From: Burkholderiaceae bacterium
GTDB taxonomy: Bacteria > Pseudomonadota > Gammaproteobacteria > Burkholderiales > Burkholderiaceae_C
Direction of reading: 5' to 3'
Assembly (NCBI GenBank): GCA_913776825.1
Contig: CAJYPV010000008.1
Location: forward strand, 1-64,000
Length of the DNA: 64,000 nt
Of this stretch, positions 43,570 to 52,636 are shown one piece after another; the first letter of the stretch is position 1, and each line of letters starts with the position of its first letter. The notes below the pieces were generated by a model. The model was given only the letters and a program-made list of their open reading frames with translations. It was not told the DNA's origin and did no database searches. The position numbers were made by a program, and so were the translations under genes.

Positions 43570-44691
43570 ATGCAAGTCCAGACCCATCCCCTTCCCAGCC
43601 CCACGCCCGGCACCCAGCGCGAGCTGGTCTCGCTGCACTACGGCCGCGCCGGCCAGGGCCCCAAGGTCTATGTCCAGGCCTCGCTGCATGCCGATGAACT
43701 GCCCGGCATGCTCACCGCCTGGCATCTGCGCCAGCAGCTCGACCGCCTGGAGGCCGATGGCCAGATCCAGGGCGAGATCATCCTGGTGCCGATGGCCAAT
43801 CCGATCGGCCTGTCCCAATGGTGGCTGCAGTCCCACCTGGGCCGCTTCGAGTCGATGTCCGGCGAGAACTTCAATCGCCACTATCCCGAGTTCATCGACG
43901 CCGCTGCCCGTTCCGCCGAATCGCGCCTGGGCAGCGACCCGGCCCGCAATGTGCAGGTGCTGCGCTCCGCATTGAAGACCGAGATCCAGTCCGCCCCGGC
44001 CGACACCGAGTTGCAGGCGCTGCGCAAGACGCTGATGCTGATGGCCTGCGATGCCGACATCGTGCTGGACCTGCACTGCGATGCGCAGGCGCTGATGCAC
44101 CTCTACACCGAGACGCCTTGCTGGCCGCAGTGCGAGCCGCTGGCCGCCTATCTGGGCGCCTCGGTGACGCTGCTGGCCACCGACTCCGGCGACAACCCGT
44201 TCGACGAGGCCTGCTCCCAGGTCTGGTGGAAATGGGCCCGTCATTTCGGCGACCGTTTCCCGATTCCGCAGGCCTGCCTGTCGGTGACGGTGGAACTGCG
44301 CGGTCAGCAGGATGTGCACCATGGCCTGGCCGCGCGCGATGCGCAAGCGCTGGTGGACTTCCTCCGCCATCGCGGCGTCATCGCCGGCGAAGCGCCGCCG
44401 GTGCCCGCGCCGGTGGGGGATGCGCGACCGCTGGCCGGCTGCATGCCGGTCAAGACGCCGGTCGGCGGCGTGCTGACCTTCCTGCGTGAAGTCGGCGAGG
44501 TCGTGTCCGAAGGCGATGTCATCGCCCAGGTGATCGACCCGATCGCCGGCACCGTCACTGATCTGAAGAGCCCGGTCGATGGCCTGCTCTTCGCCCGCGA
44601 CACCCTGCGCCTGGCCACCGCCGGCGCGAAGGTCGCCAAGGTGGCCGGGCGCGAAGCCCTGCGCACCGGAAAACTGTTGGGAGCCCGTTGA
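43570..44691 (+). CDS. succinylglutamate desuccinylase/aspartoacylase-family protein (M14-like)
   Basis: 373 residues from the ATG at 43570; an in-frame ATG at 43543 would add nine residues. The zinc site H..E is in '[20 protein letters not shown]' and a later His in '[19 protein letters not shown]'; '[11 protein letters not shown]' holds the likely catalytic Glu. The C-terminal 90 residues resemble a lipoyl/barrel fold ('[20 protein letters not shown]'). Relatives remove an acyl group from N-acyl amino acids. Its position inside a basic-amino-acid ABC operon, one base overlapping the ATPase gene, suggests that the imported compound is, or becomes, an N-acylated amino acid. Confidence 0.88.
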   Translation: MQVQTHPLPSPTPGTQRELVSLHYGRAGQGPKVYVQASLHADELPGMLTAWHLRQQLDRLEADGQIQGEIILVPMANPIGLSQWWLQSHLGRFESMSGENFNRHYPEFIDAAARSAESRLGSDPARNVQVLRSALKTEIQSAPADTELQALRKTLMLMACDADIVLDLHCDAQALMHLYTETPCWPQCEPLAAYLGASVTLLATDSGDNPFDEACSQVWWKWARHFGDRFPIPQACLSVTVELRGQQDVHHGLAARDAQALVDFLRHRGVIAGEAPPVPAPVGDARPLAGCMPVKTPVGGVLTFLREVGEVVSEGDVIAQVIDPIAGTVTDLKSPVDGLLFARDTLRLATAGAKVAKVAGREALRTGKLLGAR

Positions 44692-45461
44692 TGTCCGCCG
44701 CCAGCCTTGTTGTCGACAACCTGCACAAACGCTACGGCGAGCGCGAGGTGCTCAAGGGCGTGTCGCTGTCCGCCAAGCCCGGAGACGTGATCACCCTGAT
44801 CGGCTCCAGCGGCTCCGGCAAAAGCACCTTCCTGCGCTGCCTCAACCTGCTGGAGCAGCCCCATGAGGGCACGCTCTCGCTCGGCGACGAGACCCTGCGC
44901 CTGGCCCGCGACCGCGATGGCAGCCTCAAGGCCGTCGACGCGGCACAACTGCAGCGCTGGCGCGCCCGGCTGGCCATGGTGTTCCAGAACTTCAACCTCT
45001 GGGCCCATCGCACCGTGCTGGAAAACGTGATCGAGGCGCCGGTGCATGTGCTGCGCCAGCCCCGCGCCGAAGCCATCGAGAAAGCGCGCGCGCTGCTGGC
45101 CCGCGTCGGCGTGGCCCATCGCCAGGATGTCTATCCGGCGCAGCTCTCCGGCGGCGAGCAGCAGCGGGTGGCCATCGCCCGCGCGCTGGCGGTCGAACCC
45201 GAGGTCATGCTGTTCGATGAACCGACCTCGGCGCTGGACCCGGAACTGGTCGGCGAAGTGCTCAAGGTGATGCGCGATCTGGCCGCCGAAGGCCGCACGA
45301 TGATCGTCGTCACCCATGAAATGGGATTTGCGCGCGAGGTCTCCTCCCACACCATGTTCCTGCACCAGGGACGCGTGGAAGAGCAAGGCGATCCGCGAGA
45401 AGTGCTGTCCCGCCCGCAGAGCGAGCGGCTCAAGGCCTTCCTCAGCGGCGGCCTGAAGTAA
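44691..45461 (+). CDS. basic-amino-acid ABC transporter ATP-binding protein (HisP-like)
   Basis: 256 residues; the ATG shares one base with the preceding stop (TGATG). Walker A '[20 protein letters not shown]', Q-loop '[20 protein letters not shown]', signature '[20 protein letters not shown]', Walker B '[20 protein letters not shown]' and H-loop '[20 protein letters not shown]' are all intact. It is the energy subunit for the HisQ/HisM-like permeases. It is the last gene of the uptake operon; the paralogue array starts 245 bp later. Confidence 0.96.
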   Translation: MSAASLVVDNLHKRYGEREVLKGVSLSAKPGDVITLIGSSGSGKSTFLRCLNLLEQPHEGTLSLGDETLRLARDRDGSLKAVDAAQLQRWRARLAMVFQNFNLWAHRTVLENVIEAPVHVLRQPRAEAIEKARALLARVGVAHRQDVYPAQLSGGEQQRVAIARALAVEPEVMLFDEPTSALDPELVGEVLKVMRDLAAEGRTMIVVTHEMGFAREVSSHTMFLHQGRVEEQGDPREVLSRPQSERLKAFLSGGLK

Positions 45462-45589
45462 GTTCCACCGCGCGGGGCGCATCGCGCCACCGCGCGGCCT
45501 CCACCACGTCAAGCGCAAGGCCTGGCACCGGCCTGCCTCCCCTGACGCGGGCCGGGAATCGGCTCGGAGCGCCGACGCCCGCGCACCTC

Positions 45590-45621
45590 GAACCCGGGCG
45601 AAGACCCTCACACTGATCCGG
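45590..45621 (+). promoter_or_regulatory. array promoter element A (GAACC-N17-ACTGATCCGG)
   Basis: GAACC at 45590-45594 and ACTGATCCGG at 45612-45621 are exactly 17 bp apart. The same pair with the same spacing precedes genes B, C and D. It resembles an ECF-sigma -35/-10 pair; with CACTGA read as CACNNA at 16 bp it approaches the hrp box (GGAACC-N15/16-CCACNNA), lacking the first G. It lies 95 bp before the start of gene A. Confidence 0.7.
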
Positions 45622-45706
45622 CTCGACCGCCGCCCACCCGCGCAGCGCCCCGGGGCTGCGCGACGCCCCGCCCTGGCGGCCGTCTTCTCATTCAGGAGAC
45701 CGCGCC

Positions 45707-47431
45707 ATGTGGAGCCGCTTCACCACCAGTTGTCCGGATCTGTCCGCCTTCAGTGGGTGGCGGTCCGATCAGACCGGCACCGCCGACGCGCGCGGGAGCC
45801 ACGGCGATGGCGATGGCGATGGCGACGCTGCAACAAGCTCCACGGACAGGCCGGCTTGCCCCGACGCGGCGCCGTGCCCGTCCTCCGACTCATCCGCCGC
45901 CTGCGCTTCCTCGTCAGCGCAGGTGGAGCCGGCCGTCGAGGCGACCCCGGCGGCAACCCACACCCTCCAACGTCCCGTCGCCTCACCGGCGAGCACGCAC
46001 CGCGTCATCCTGTCGCGAGCACAGCGGCGCGAGCCCGACGATGCGCCTCGCGCCGCGATGGCGCAGGCCCGACGCATGCTGCTCGATCCGGACACACCGG
46101 CTGCCTTGAGGACCAAGCTCGAACGCTGGACCCGCCCGCATGCCGAATGGGCGGAGGATCTGACCTCGCGATTCGCCCATCATTTCCGCCCCCTGGCCGA
46201 GCAGGCCGGACCCCGGATGGCGACGCGCTTCGACAGCGACATCCTGCCGAGCCTGCGCGAAGCGGCGGTGGTCTGCGTCGCCCTGGGTCTGTATCGCCTG
46301 CCCGCCGTGCGCCGAAGTCTGGATCAGAATTTCAGGTTCGATTGGAAAGAGGCACGCGCGGGGCGCATCGCCCATTCGGCGAGGTTCCTGGCGGAACTCC
46401 TCATGGTCGCTGCGTGGTCGATCGCTTTGCTGGAGCGTGGACGTAGCCTGGGCCGGCGCGCGGAGTTGGGGCTCATCACCCAAGGCCCAGATAACCCGTT
46501 GGGATGGACCGCCGCCGCTGGGCTGATGACTGCAGCACCAGCGATTGCCTGGGTGGACAGCTTGATGGTACGCGGACGGCTCCAACTGGAAGACCACCGG
46601 CTGCTGAAGCCGGAGACTCGATTCCGCAACGTCCTGGCGCAGCGGTTGAATGAGGACCAGATGCGCGGTCCACGCCACACGGCCTGGCGTGAAGCCTGCA
46701 CCGTGCTGCTGGGCAGCGCGCTCTTGCGCGCAGCGGCTTTGCCGGCCCTCCAGCAGTTCCTGATCTCCCGCCGAACGCCCATGGACGTCGCGGCTTATGC
46801 GTCGCTGCATATGCTGTTGGACTTCATCGTCTTGCGCCAACTCGTGCCGACGCGCCTGAACCGGCAGCGCCTGCCGCCGTCGCTCTCGCTGTCCAGGGAC
46901 TTCCGCGCCTTGTCCGCCACCCAGTTCCCGGCTTGGGCCCTGCACCACCACCAAACCTCCCGTGGCAGCCGCCAACGGCTGCGGGCCTTCCTGGTCGCCG
47001 TCGGCGCCGGCCTGTGGCGCCCCTCCACCTACGTGCGAGCCGCAGCGGGAGTCACGCCGTTCCTGCTCGCCCACGACCTCGCCCTGGCGCTGCTGCCGCC
47101 ACCTGTCGGCGCAGCCAATTTCCACCGTCCGGCGTCCGCCGACCATCGCTTGAGGCCCGGGGCCATCTCCGGCCTCGAGGCCATGCTCCTGGGCATCTGG
47201 GCCAGCCTGCTGAGCGCGGCCAGCATCGTGACCGCCCAAGGCGTCCGTGCCTGGGCGGAACGGACGCTGGACCCCGTCACCGAACGATGGCTGCGGCGTG
47301 CCAGTCACGCGCTGTGCGCCCGCCTCTCGTCGCGAGACGAGCGCGACACCCTGAGCGTTCGCCTCTCTGAAGCCGACCGCCCCGATCCCGCGCGGGAGGC
47401 CGCACGTCTGCGCCACGGTCACCCCGCCTGA
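45707..47431 (+). CDS. paralogue array gene A: unknown membrane-associated protein
   Basis: 574 residues, no recognised family. The start (MWSRFTTSCPDLSAFSGW) is preceded by CAGGAG and shared with B and D. Residues 20-110 are Ser/Ala/Asp-rich and disordered, with a GDGDGDGD run from hexanucleotide repeats. The family core follows: 'LLDPDTPAALRTKLERW' (125-141), 'FRPLAEQAGPR' (160-170), 'PSLREAAVVCVALGL' (181-195), 'LLKPETRFRNVLAQRL' (299-314), 'ALSATQFPAWA' (401-411) and 'WRPSTYVRAAAG' (437-448). Hydrophobic stretches lie at 226-243, 266-288, 330-350, 443-465 and 487-512, the last followed by 'RAWAERTLDPVTERW'. There is no Sec signal. It is the simplest member, with a short tail. Confidence 0.75.
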   Translation: MWSRFTTSCPDLSAFSGWRSDQTGTADARGSHGDGDGDGDAATSSTDRPACPDAAPCPSSDSSAACASSSAQVEPAVEATPAATHTLQRPVASPASTHRVILSRAQRREPDDAPRAAMAQARRMLLDPDTPAALRTKLERWTRPHAEWAEDLTSRFAHHFRPLAEQAGPRMATRFDSDILPSLREAAVVCVALGLYRLPAVRRSLDQNFRFDWKEARAGRIAHSARFLAELLMVAAWSIALLERGRSLGRRAELGLITQGPDNPLGWTAAAGLMTAAPAIAWVDSLMVRGRLQLEDHRLLKPETRFRNVLAQRLNEDQMRGPRHTAWREACTVLLGSALLRAAALPALQQFLISRRTPMDVAAYASLHMLLDFIVLRQLVPTRLNRQRLPPSLSLSRDFRALSATQFPAWALHHHQTSRGSRQRLRAFLVAVGAGLWRPSTYVRAAAGVTPFLLAHDLALALLPPPVGAANFHRPASADHRLRPGAISGLEAMLLGIWASLLSAASIVTAQGVRAWAERTLDPVTERWLRRASHALCARLSSRDERDTLSVRLSEADRPDPAREAARLRHGHPA

Positions 47432-47438
47432 CGCCCTT

Positions 47439-47470
47439 GAACCGCGCACATGAGCCCTTCACTGACTTTG
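47439..47470 (+). promoter_or_regulatory. array promoter element B (GAACC-N17-ACTGAC)
   Basis: GAACC at 47439-47443, 17 bp, then ACTGAC at 47461, starting only eight bases after the stop of gene A. The left half reads TTGAACCGCG, identical to that of element D. The downstream TCCGG of the other copies is not kept here. The start of gene B is 125 bp from ACTGA. Confidence 0.65.
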
Positions 47471-47585
47471 TCGATGGGCTGCGCTTGGGGTGATGGCACC
47501 CGCACCGCCCGGCGATCGGCTTCGCCGTCGAACACGATCGCGCCCGTCAATGCCCACGCCCGTTTCCTTCTCCAGGAGCCCCCTC

Positions 47586-49766
47586 ATGCGCAGCCAATTC
47601 AGCGCCAGTTGCCCGGACCTGTCCGGTGCGTCGGCCTGGCGTACCGACCCCTCTCCTGAGCCTGCCGGGCAGGCAGACGGCCGCTCGACCGATCCGCACG
47701 CTCAGGACGACCTCCATCGGAACGCCCCGAACGACGGACCCGAGCGCAGCGAGTCGGACCGAGGCCGCCCTTCACGCGACGCGTCCGCGCCTGCGTCGGC
47801 ATCGCACGGCGAAACACGCGGCGAAACACGCGCCAGGTCACGCCACGATTCGCGACCCACCGGTCGCAACGATCCTGGCGCGGGTCCCTCCGGCTTGTGC
47901 GGACGCCGCGCCGCGCTGCCCATCGATCACGACGTCGAGCGCGCCGTCGAGCCCGATGCCGCCTGCTACCAGTCGCCCCCCAACCTGGACGACATCTTCC
48001 GCCCCGGCGGCCGTCGACGGCGTGTGCTGTGGCGGGCCGACGAGATGCCCGGATTGACCCGGATGAGCGCCCGGCTCCTGGCCAAGGACCCGCGCATGCC
48101 CGAACCCATGCGGGCCGTCCTGCACGAATGGAGGCCGGACCAGACGCGCCGGGCCAATGCCCTGCTCGGTCAGTTCCAGAAGGCCTTCCAGGGGCTGGCG
48201 ACACCGGGGAACGTGCGACACCTGCCGGACTTCGATTTCAATTCGGACGTGCTGATGGACCTGCGGGACTCGGCCGTGCTGTGCGTGGCCGCCGGGCTGG
48301 ACCAGATGGAATCGGTGCAAGCGGCGCTGGACCATCGATTCAGCCAGGAGCGCCAGGTGCATCTGCTCACGCCCATGCTCCAGATTCCCACGCTGTTGTT
48401 GGCCTGGTTCGTGCCCGTGATGACGCTGGGGCTGGCGTCGCATCTCAACGAGCAGGCACCCGCCGCCAACACCTCCGCCGCATCCCGCCTGCAGGACAGC
48501 CTGTGGTCGGCCTCCGCGAGCCTGATGGGCGCAGCACCGCTGCTCGCCGCGCTGGACAGCCTGATGGACGGCATCTGGCACGCGCTTCCCAAGTCCAGGC
48601 TGCTGCGGCCGGACACTGAATTCAACAACCCGCTGGCCACGCAACTGCAGCGGGCGTCGCTGCACACCGACGTGTTCGACGCCAGCTTCGACGGACTGAA
48701 CAAGGTCGCGTGGGGCGCCATCCTCCGCGCCGGCGTGAACGCGGCGGCGGTCGCCACATGGCCATCGACCTTCAAGCTCACACCGCTGCTGGTCCTGGAT
48801 CTCGCGCTGGAGCAGGTCAGCCAGGTCATGGTGCCCAGCCTGATGCGCCGCCAATTGCCGCTGGACACGCCATCGCGCCAGCAGCGCCATCTCATGGCGC
48901 TGTCGACGGACGAATTCGGTCCGTGGCTGGCTCACCCCGAACCCGCCCCCATGCCGAACGGCAAGCAGCTTCCCTCCGCCTTCGCCGAGAGTCTTCGCGG
49001 CATGACCCGCCCGTCGGTGATCGCCCGCGCCGCCTTGGTGGTGGCACCGGCTTTCGCGCTGCGGGGCTTCGCGATGTCAGGCTGGCTGGGGGCGAAGGCG
49101 GCGCCCGGCACACCGACCGCCTCGCCCGGCGAGCCCACGGCCGAGCCGTCGCTGGAGCTGGACCCCTTGTCGGTGTATCTCATCAGCACGGCCGCCTCCG
49201 TGATCACCGGCGCAAGCGTGATCCTGGCGCAGATCGTGCGCCGAGCGGCCGAGCGGCATCTCGACCCCGTGATGGAACCCTGGATGGAACGGACTCGCCA
49301 GGCGCTGCATCACGGGGTGCAACAACTGCGGCAGGCCCTGTGGCGCCATTCCGATGACGCTGCGGCGACGGACCCCGAAGATCCAACAGGCCCCTCCGCC
49401 GCGGCCCTCGAACGGATCGGCGACCACCAAGCCGCCCTCGGCGACCTGGATCTCGACGAAGAGGCCCTCGTGAGCGACTCGGAGCGCGACGACGCGGCCG
49501 TCACCCGGCCGCTGCTTCGTGCCGACTCGCCGCGCCCTGAAGGGGCCACGCTGCGCATCGTGTCGGAGACCGACACCGCGACGAGCCCACGCCGCGCCGC
49601 CGCGCATCCGCCCGCGTTCCGTGCCGAGACGCCGCACCGCGCCATGCAACTGGCACAGGCCCGCGCTCGCGCGGAACCGGAGGCGCCACGGCGCGAATCG
49701 ATCGCGCTGTCGCAGTCGCGACTGGATCGCCTGGATGATCCGACCCTGCGCGAATCGCACCTCTGA
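47586..49766 (+). CDS. paralogue array gene B: unknown membrane-associated protein
   Basis: 726 residues from the ATG at 47586 (CAGGAG upstream); an open frame 5' of it is not conserved. The N-terminus MRSQFSASCPDLSGASAW matches A and D. Residues 20-140 are disordered and Arg/Ser/Asp-rich. Core motifs: 'LLAKDPRMPEPMRAVLHEW' (164-182), 'LRDSAVLCVAAGL' (226-238), 'LLRPDTEFNNPLATQL' (339-354), 'ALSTDEFGPWL' (438-448) and 'TRPSVIARAALVVAP' (474-488). Hydrophobic segments lie at about 264-285, 309-330, 480-500 and 527-551; the last is followed by 'RRAAERHLDPVMEPW'. A 150-residue acidic then Arg-rich tail follows. No family recognised. Confidence 0.75.
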   Translation: MRSQFSASCPDLSGASAWRTDPSPEPAGQADGRSTDPHAQDDLHRNAPNDGPERSESDRGRPSRDASAPASASHGETRGETRARSRHDSRPTGRNDPGAGPSGLCGRRAALPIDHDVERAVEPDAACYQSPPNLDDIFRPGGRRRRVLWRADEMPGLTRMSARLLAKDPRMPEPMRAVLHEWRPDQTRRANALLGQFQKAFQGLATPGNVRHLPDFDFNSDVLMDLRDSAVLCVAAGLDQMESVQAALDHRFSQERQVHLLTPMLQIPTLLLAWFVPVMTLGLASHLNEQAPAANTSAASRLQDSLWSASASLMGAAPLLAALDSLMDGIWHALPKSRLLRPDTEFNNPLATQLQRASLHTDVFDASFDGLNKVAWGAILRAGVNAAAVATWPSTFKLTPLLVLDLALEQVSQVMVPSLMRRQLPLDTPSRQQRHLMALSTDEFGPWLAHPEPAPMPNGKQLPSAFAESLRGMTRPSVIARAALVVAPAFALRGFAMSGWLGAKAAPGTPTASPGEPTAEPSLELDPLSVYLISTAASVITGASVILAQIVRRAAERHLDPVMEPWMERTRQALHHGVQQLRQALWRHSDDAAATDPEDPTGPSAAALERIGDHQAALGDLDLDEEALVSDSERDDAAVTRPLLRADSPRPEGATLRIVSETDTATSPRRAAAHPPAFRAETPHRAMQLAQARARAEPEAPRRESIALSQSRLDRLDDPTLRESHL

Positions 49767-49813
49767 GCGCGCGACGACCTGAGCACGCAGCAGAAATCGG
49801 CGTCCATCCGGAA

Positions 49814-49845
49814 GAACCGCGCCCAGGGCCTCGGTACTGATCCGG
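49814..49845 (+). promoter_or_regulatory. array promoter element C (GAACC-N17-ACTGATCCGG)
   Basis: GAACC at 49814-49818 and ACTGATCCGG at 49836-49845, spacing 17. The left half reads GAACCGCG as in B and D. It lies 93 bp before the gene C start. Here the bases before ACTGA are GT rather than CAC, the weakest match to an hrp box among the four. Confidence 0.68.
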
Positions 49846-49928
49846 CGGGACTGCCGCATTTCAGACCCGTGCGGACGACCCACCCTCATCCTCCACGGCG
49901 GCGGTCGATCTTCAACAGGAAAGCGCCC

Positions 49929-52412
49929 ATGTGGAGCAACCTCCATCCCTACCGCTCGATTCCCGACGAGCACCGTTCCTGGCCTTCTGTGGGACCGAAC
50001 GACACGGCGCCTGCCGCGCCTCCCGCGTCTCAGGCAGCGCCATCGACCGAGCCCTCGGCCGACGCCTCGCACCTTCCGCCGGGCCGCCGTCAATCGCATC
50101 CGGTGCTGCATCGTCCGGCGCGTCGCGCTTCCTGGCCCGACGACACCGCCCTCGCCCGCCTGCGTGGGCCCGCACCGTCCCAGGTCGATACCGCACGGCC
50201 AGCACGCCTACGCGATGACGCGATCGCGCCATCGCCTGGCGACGAATCCAACGTCTCGGCGCGCCACATCCCGGCCAGCAACTCCCCCGAAGGCTTTGCC
50301 GTGCTGACGGAGATCATGTGCCTCAGCCCGCGCTTGCCGGCCGAGCTGAAGGCGCTGCTCAGCCAGCCGTCGACGGAGCGCTGCATGCGCGCTCATCTGT
50401 TGCAGTGCCAGTTCGAACGGACCTTCCGGCCGCTGGCGGAGCAGGCCGGCCCGGTCGCGCTGCACACCTTCAACACCGAGGGCCTGCCCGCGCTGCGTCA
50501 GGCAGCGCTGGTCTGTGCCGCCCTGGAGCTCGACCACCTGCCCACCCTGCAGCGCTGGCTGGATCAAGGGCTGCGCGCGGATCAACGATTTCATCGCTAT
50601 GCGCCGTTGTTCAAGCTGCCGGCACTGGCCTTGGGATGGCTGTTCGCGGCGACCGCGATGATGGCCGCGCCCGAGCTGCCGGCCAAGACGAGGTCCGAGA
50701 GGCCGGCCTGCGCCGCGACATCGGCCGACGGACAGGTCGATTGGTTGTGCGACGTGCGCAAGCAAAGCGAACAGCAGTGGCTGGGCTGGATGGCGCTGAT
50801 GGCGGCCGCGCCGCTGATGGGTCTGCTGGACAGCGTGCTGGACGCAGGCTGGCGATCGCTGCGAACCCCGGGCCTGCTGGACCGCGATGTGCACTTCAAC
50901 AACGAGCTGGCCGAGGCCTTGCACGCGCGGCCCGACCGGCCCGACCGCTCCGAACGCGCCGAGGCCCTGCGCGACGGCCTCACCGGCTTGGCCCTGGCCG
51001 CGGGCCTGCGGGTGGGTGGCGGCGTGGCCGCCACCGCAGCCTTGCCGCACGGCCTGCGCATGCGCAGTTTTCTCGGCCTGGACGCGGCCGCCGAAGCGCT
51101 GACGCAAATCATGCTGCCGCATGCCGGGAGAAGCCTGAGAAGCTGGACCGATCCGTCGTCGCCCGAGACCCATCTGCAGGCGCTCTCCAGCGATCGCTTC
51201 ATGGACTGGGCCACGCGGTCGTCGGCCACCCATCCGAGCGTGGCGGAACAGCTCCGCACCGCGCTCGGCGCGATGGTTGGCAGCCTGGCTCGTCCTTCCA
51301 CCTGGGTGCGCGCCGCGCTCGCCCTCGCGCCCAGCATGGCGATCCGTGGCTTGTCGTTGTATGCGATGCCGTATCCGGGCGGGCCGCATGTGGAGCACCT
51401 GTTCAATGCTGACCGGAGCACGGCCGACGAGGGCCCGCCGATCGATCCGCTGATCGCGGCGATCGCCAGCAGCATGGGTGCGCTGTCGCTGACCTGCGCG
51501 GCCGTCGCGGCCGTCCCGGTGCGCCGCTGGGCGGAGCGCGTGCTGGACCCGGCGGCCCGAACCTGGACCGATCACGCCTGGCAGCAGATCGGCCGCGGCC
51601 ACCGCCGTGTGGCCGACGCGCTGGGGCTGCATCGCGCAGGCGCCTCGGCGTCCGCCGATCGGGACATCGAGCTGTCGCTGCTTCGCCGCGCGTCGATCCT
51701 GTCCGATGAGGGCGTCGGCGTGCCGTCAGCGCTGAGCGCCTCACCCGACACGCGTCCGGACGAGCCGCTGTCGCTGCGCTCGACCCCATCGGAACCTTCG
51801 GGACGATCCGCCGGATCGGCGCAGACGTCATCCGTCGAGCCGTCCGGTCTCGCGGAAACCGTCCGCCCTGCCTCCCCGTCACCCTCCACCATCTCGAGGT
51901 CGACGTCGACGACCTCATCGCGATGGGACGTGCCTGAACACGCGATGCCATCGCATCGGTCGACGCCCTCGATGCGCTCGACCTGGTCGTTCCAGTCTGC
52001 GCGGTCGGACCAGCCGCTGCTGTCGGGGCGATCGATGGAGGCCGAGCCGGCTGCCGTCGTCAATCCGGTGTTCGCGCGGCGCGGCGCACGACTCACGAGC
52101 GTCGAAGGCCGCAGCGCCCGACCGGATCGCCCACCGCCGACGAGCCCGGCCATCGATCCCCAGGCCGCGCCAGCGACCACGGCGCGCGACGTCCCGCGTC
52201 CCGGTCGATCCTCCGCACCGCGATGGCCGGGACGCGTGGCCGGTCCCGGCGCCAGCGCTGCCAACGCTGCCAGCGAGAGCGGGCCGCGCGACCTCACTGA
52301 ACGCGCGTCCCTGAGCGCGTCGGACGCGCGACGGGCGGCCGTCTGGATCCGTCTCGCCCCGGACCGAGCCAGCATCGACGAGGCCGGCTCGGAGGCCGAA
52401 AGCCTGGTCTGA
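49929..52412 (+). CDS. paralogue array gene C: unknown membrane-associated protein, longest member
   Basis: 827 residues from the ATG at 49929 (AGGA upstream). It keeps MWS and the Trp at 18, but the SCPxLS box is lost. Residues 20-115 are Pro/Ala/Arg-rich. Core: 'FRPLAEQAGPVALHTF' (166-181), 'PALRQAALVCAAL' (187-199), 'LLDRDVHFNNELAEAL' (316-331), 'ALSSDRFMDWA' (418-428) and 'ARPSTWVRAALALAP' (454-468). The DDPxTP box is degenerate here. Hydrophobic stretches lie at about 226-248, 284-306, 350-372, 458-482 and 505-530, the last followed by 'RRWAERVLDPAARTW'. Residues 560-827 form a very long Ser/Pro/Arg tail, the longest disordered part in the array. Confidence 0.74.
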   Translation: MWSNLHPYRSIPDEHRSWPSVGPNDTAPAAPPASQAAPSTEPSADASHLPPGRRQSHPVLHRPARRASWPDDTALARLRGPAPSQVDTARPARLRDDAIAPSPGDESNVSARHIPASNSPEGFAVLTEIMCLSPRLPAELKALLSQPSTERCMRAHLLQCQFERTFRPLAEQAGPVALHTFNTEGLPALRQAALVCAALELDHLPTLQRWLDQGLRADQRFHRYAPLFKLPALALGWLFAATAMMAAPELPAKTRSERPACAATSADGQVDWLCDVRKQSEQQWLGWMALMAAAPLMGLLDSVLDAGWRSLRTPGLLDRDVHFNNELAEALHARPDRPDRSERAEALRDGLTGLALAAGLRVGGGVAATAALPHGLRMRSFLGLDAAAEALTQIMLPHAGRSLRSWTDPSSPETHLQALSSDRFMDWATRSSATHPSVAEQLRTALGAMVGSLARPSTWVRAALALAPSMAIRGLSLYAMPYPGGPHVEHLFNADRSTADEGPPIDPLIAAIASSMGALSLTCAAVAAVPVRRWAERVLDPAARTWTDHAWQQIGRGHRRVADALGLHRAGASASADRDIELSLLRRASILSDEGVGVPSALSASPDTRPDEPLSLRSTPSEPSGRSAGSAQTSSVEPSGLAETVRPASPSPSTISRSTSTTSSRWDVPEHAMPSHRSTPSMRSTWSFQSARSDQPLLSGRSMEAEPAAVVNPVFARRGARLTSVEGRSARPDRPPPTSPAIDPQAAPATTARDVPRPGRSSAPRWPGRVAGPGASAANAASESGPRDLTERASLSASDARRAAVWIRLAPDRASIDEAGSEAESLV

Positions 52413-52510
52413 CGACCGTGGCAACGGCATCGCACCAGCGGGCATGACGCCGAGCGCCATCGCCCGCGTCGTCCCTCGCGATCGACACCGCCGCGAGGGG
52501 CCCACACCTT

Positions 52511-52542
52511 GAACCGCGCCGGGGAGGCTCACACTGATCCGG
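52511..52542 (+). promoter_or_regulatory. array promoter element D (GAACC-N17-ACTGATCCGG)
   Basis: GAACC at 52511-52515 and ACTGATCCGG at 52533-52542, spacing 17; TCAC precedes TGATCC as in element A. It lies 104 bp before gene D and probably drives D through H, because no comparable element is seen before E-H. Confidence 0.7.
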
Positions 52543-52636
52543 GGCCTCATCGGCGCATCGGTGGCGCGGGTGCTCATGCAGCGTTCTCGCCCGCCGTCTC
52601 GACCTCTCTCCTCTCTCACGCACCAGGAGCGTCTTC

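Noticed and set aside
45462..52636. PIP or hrpII box (TTCG-N16-TTCG) in front of the array genes
   Set aside because: No pair of TTCG half-sites with the right spacing was found; the GAACC-N17-ACTGA pair is the shared element.
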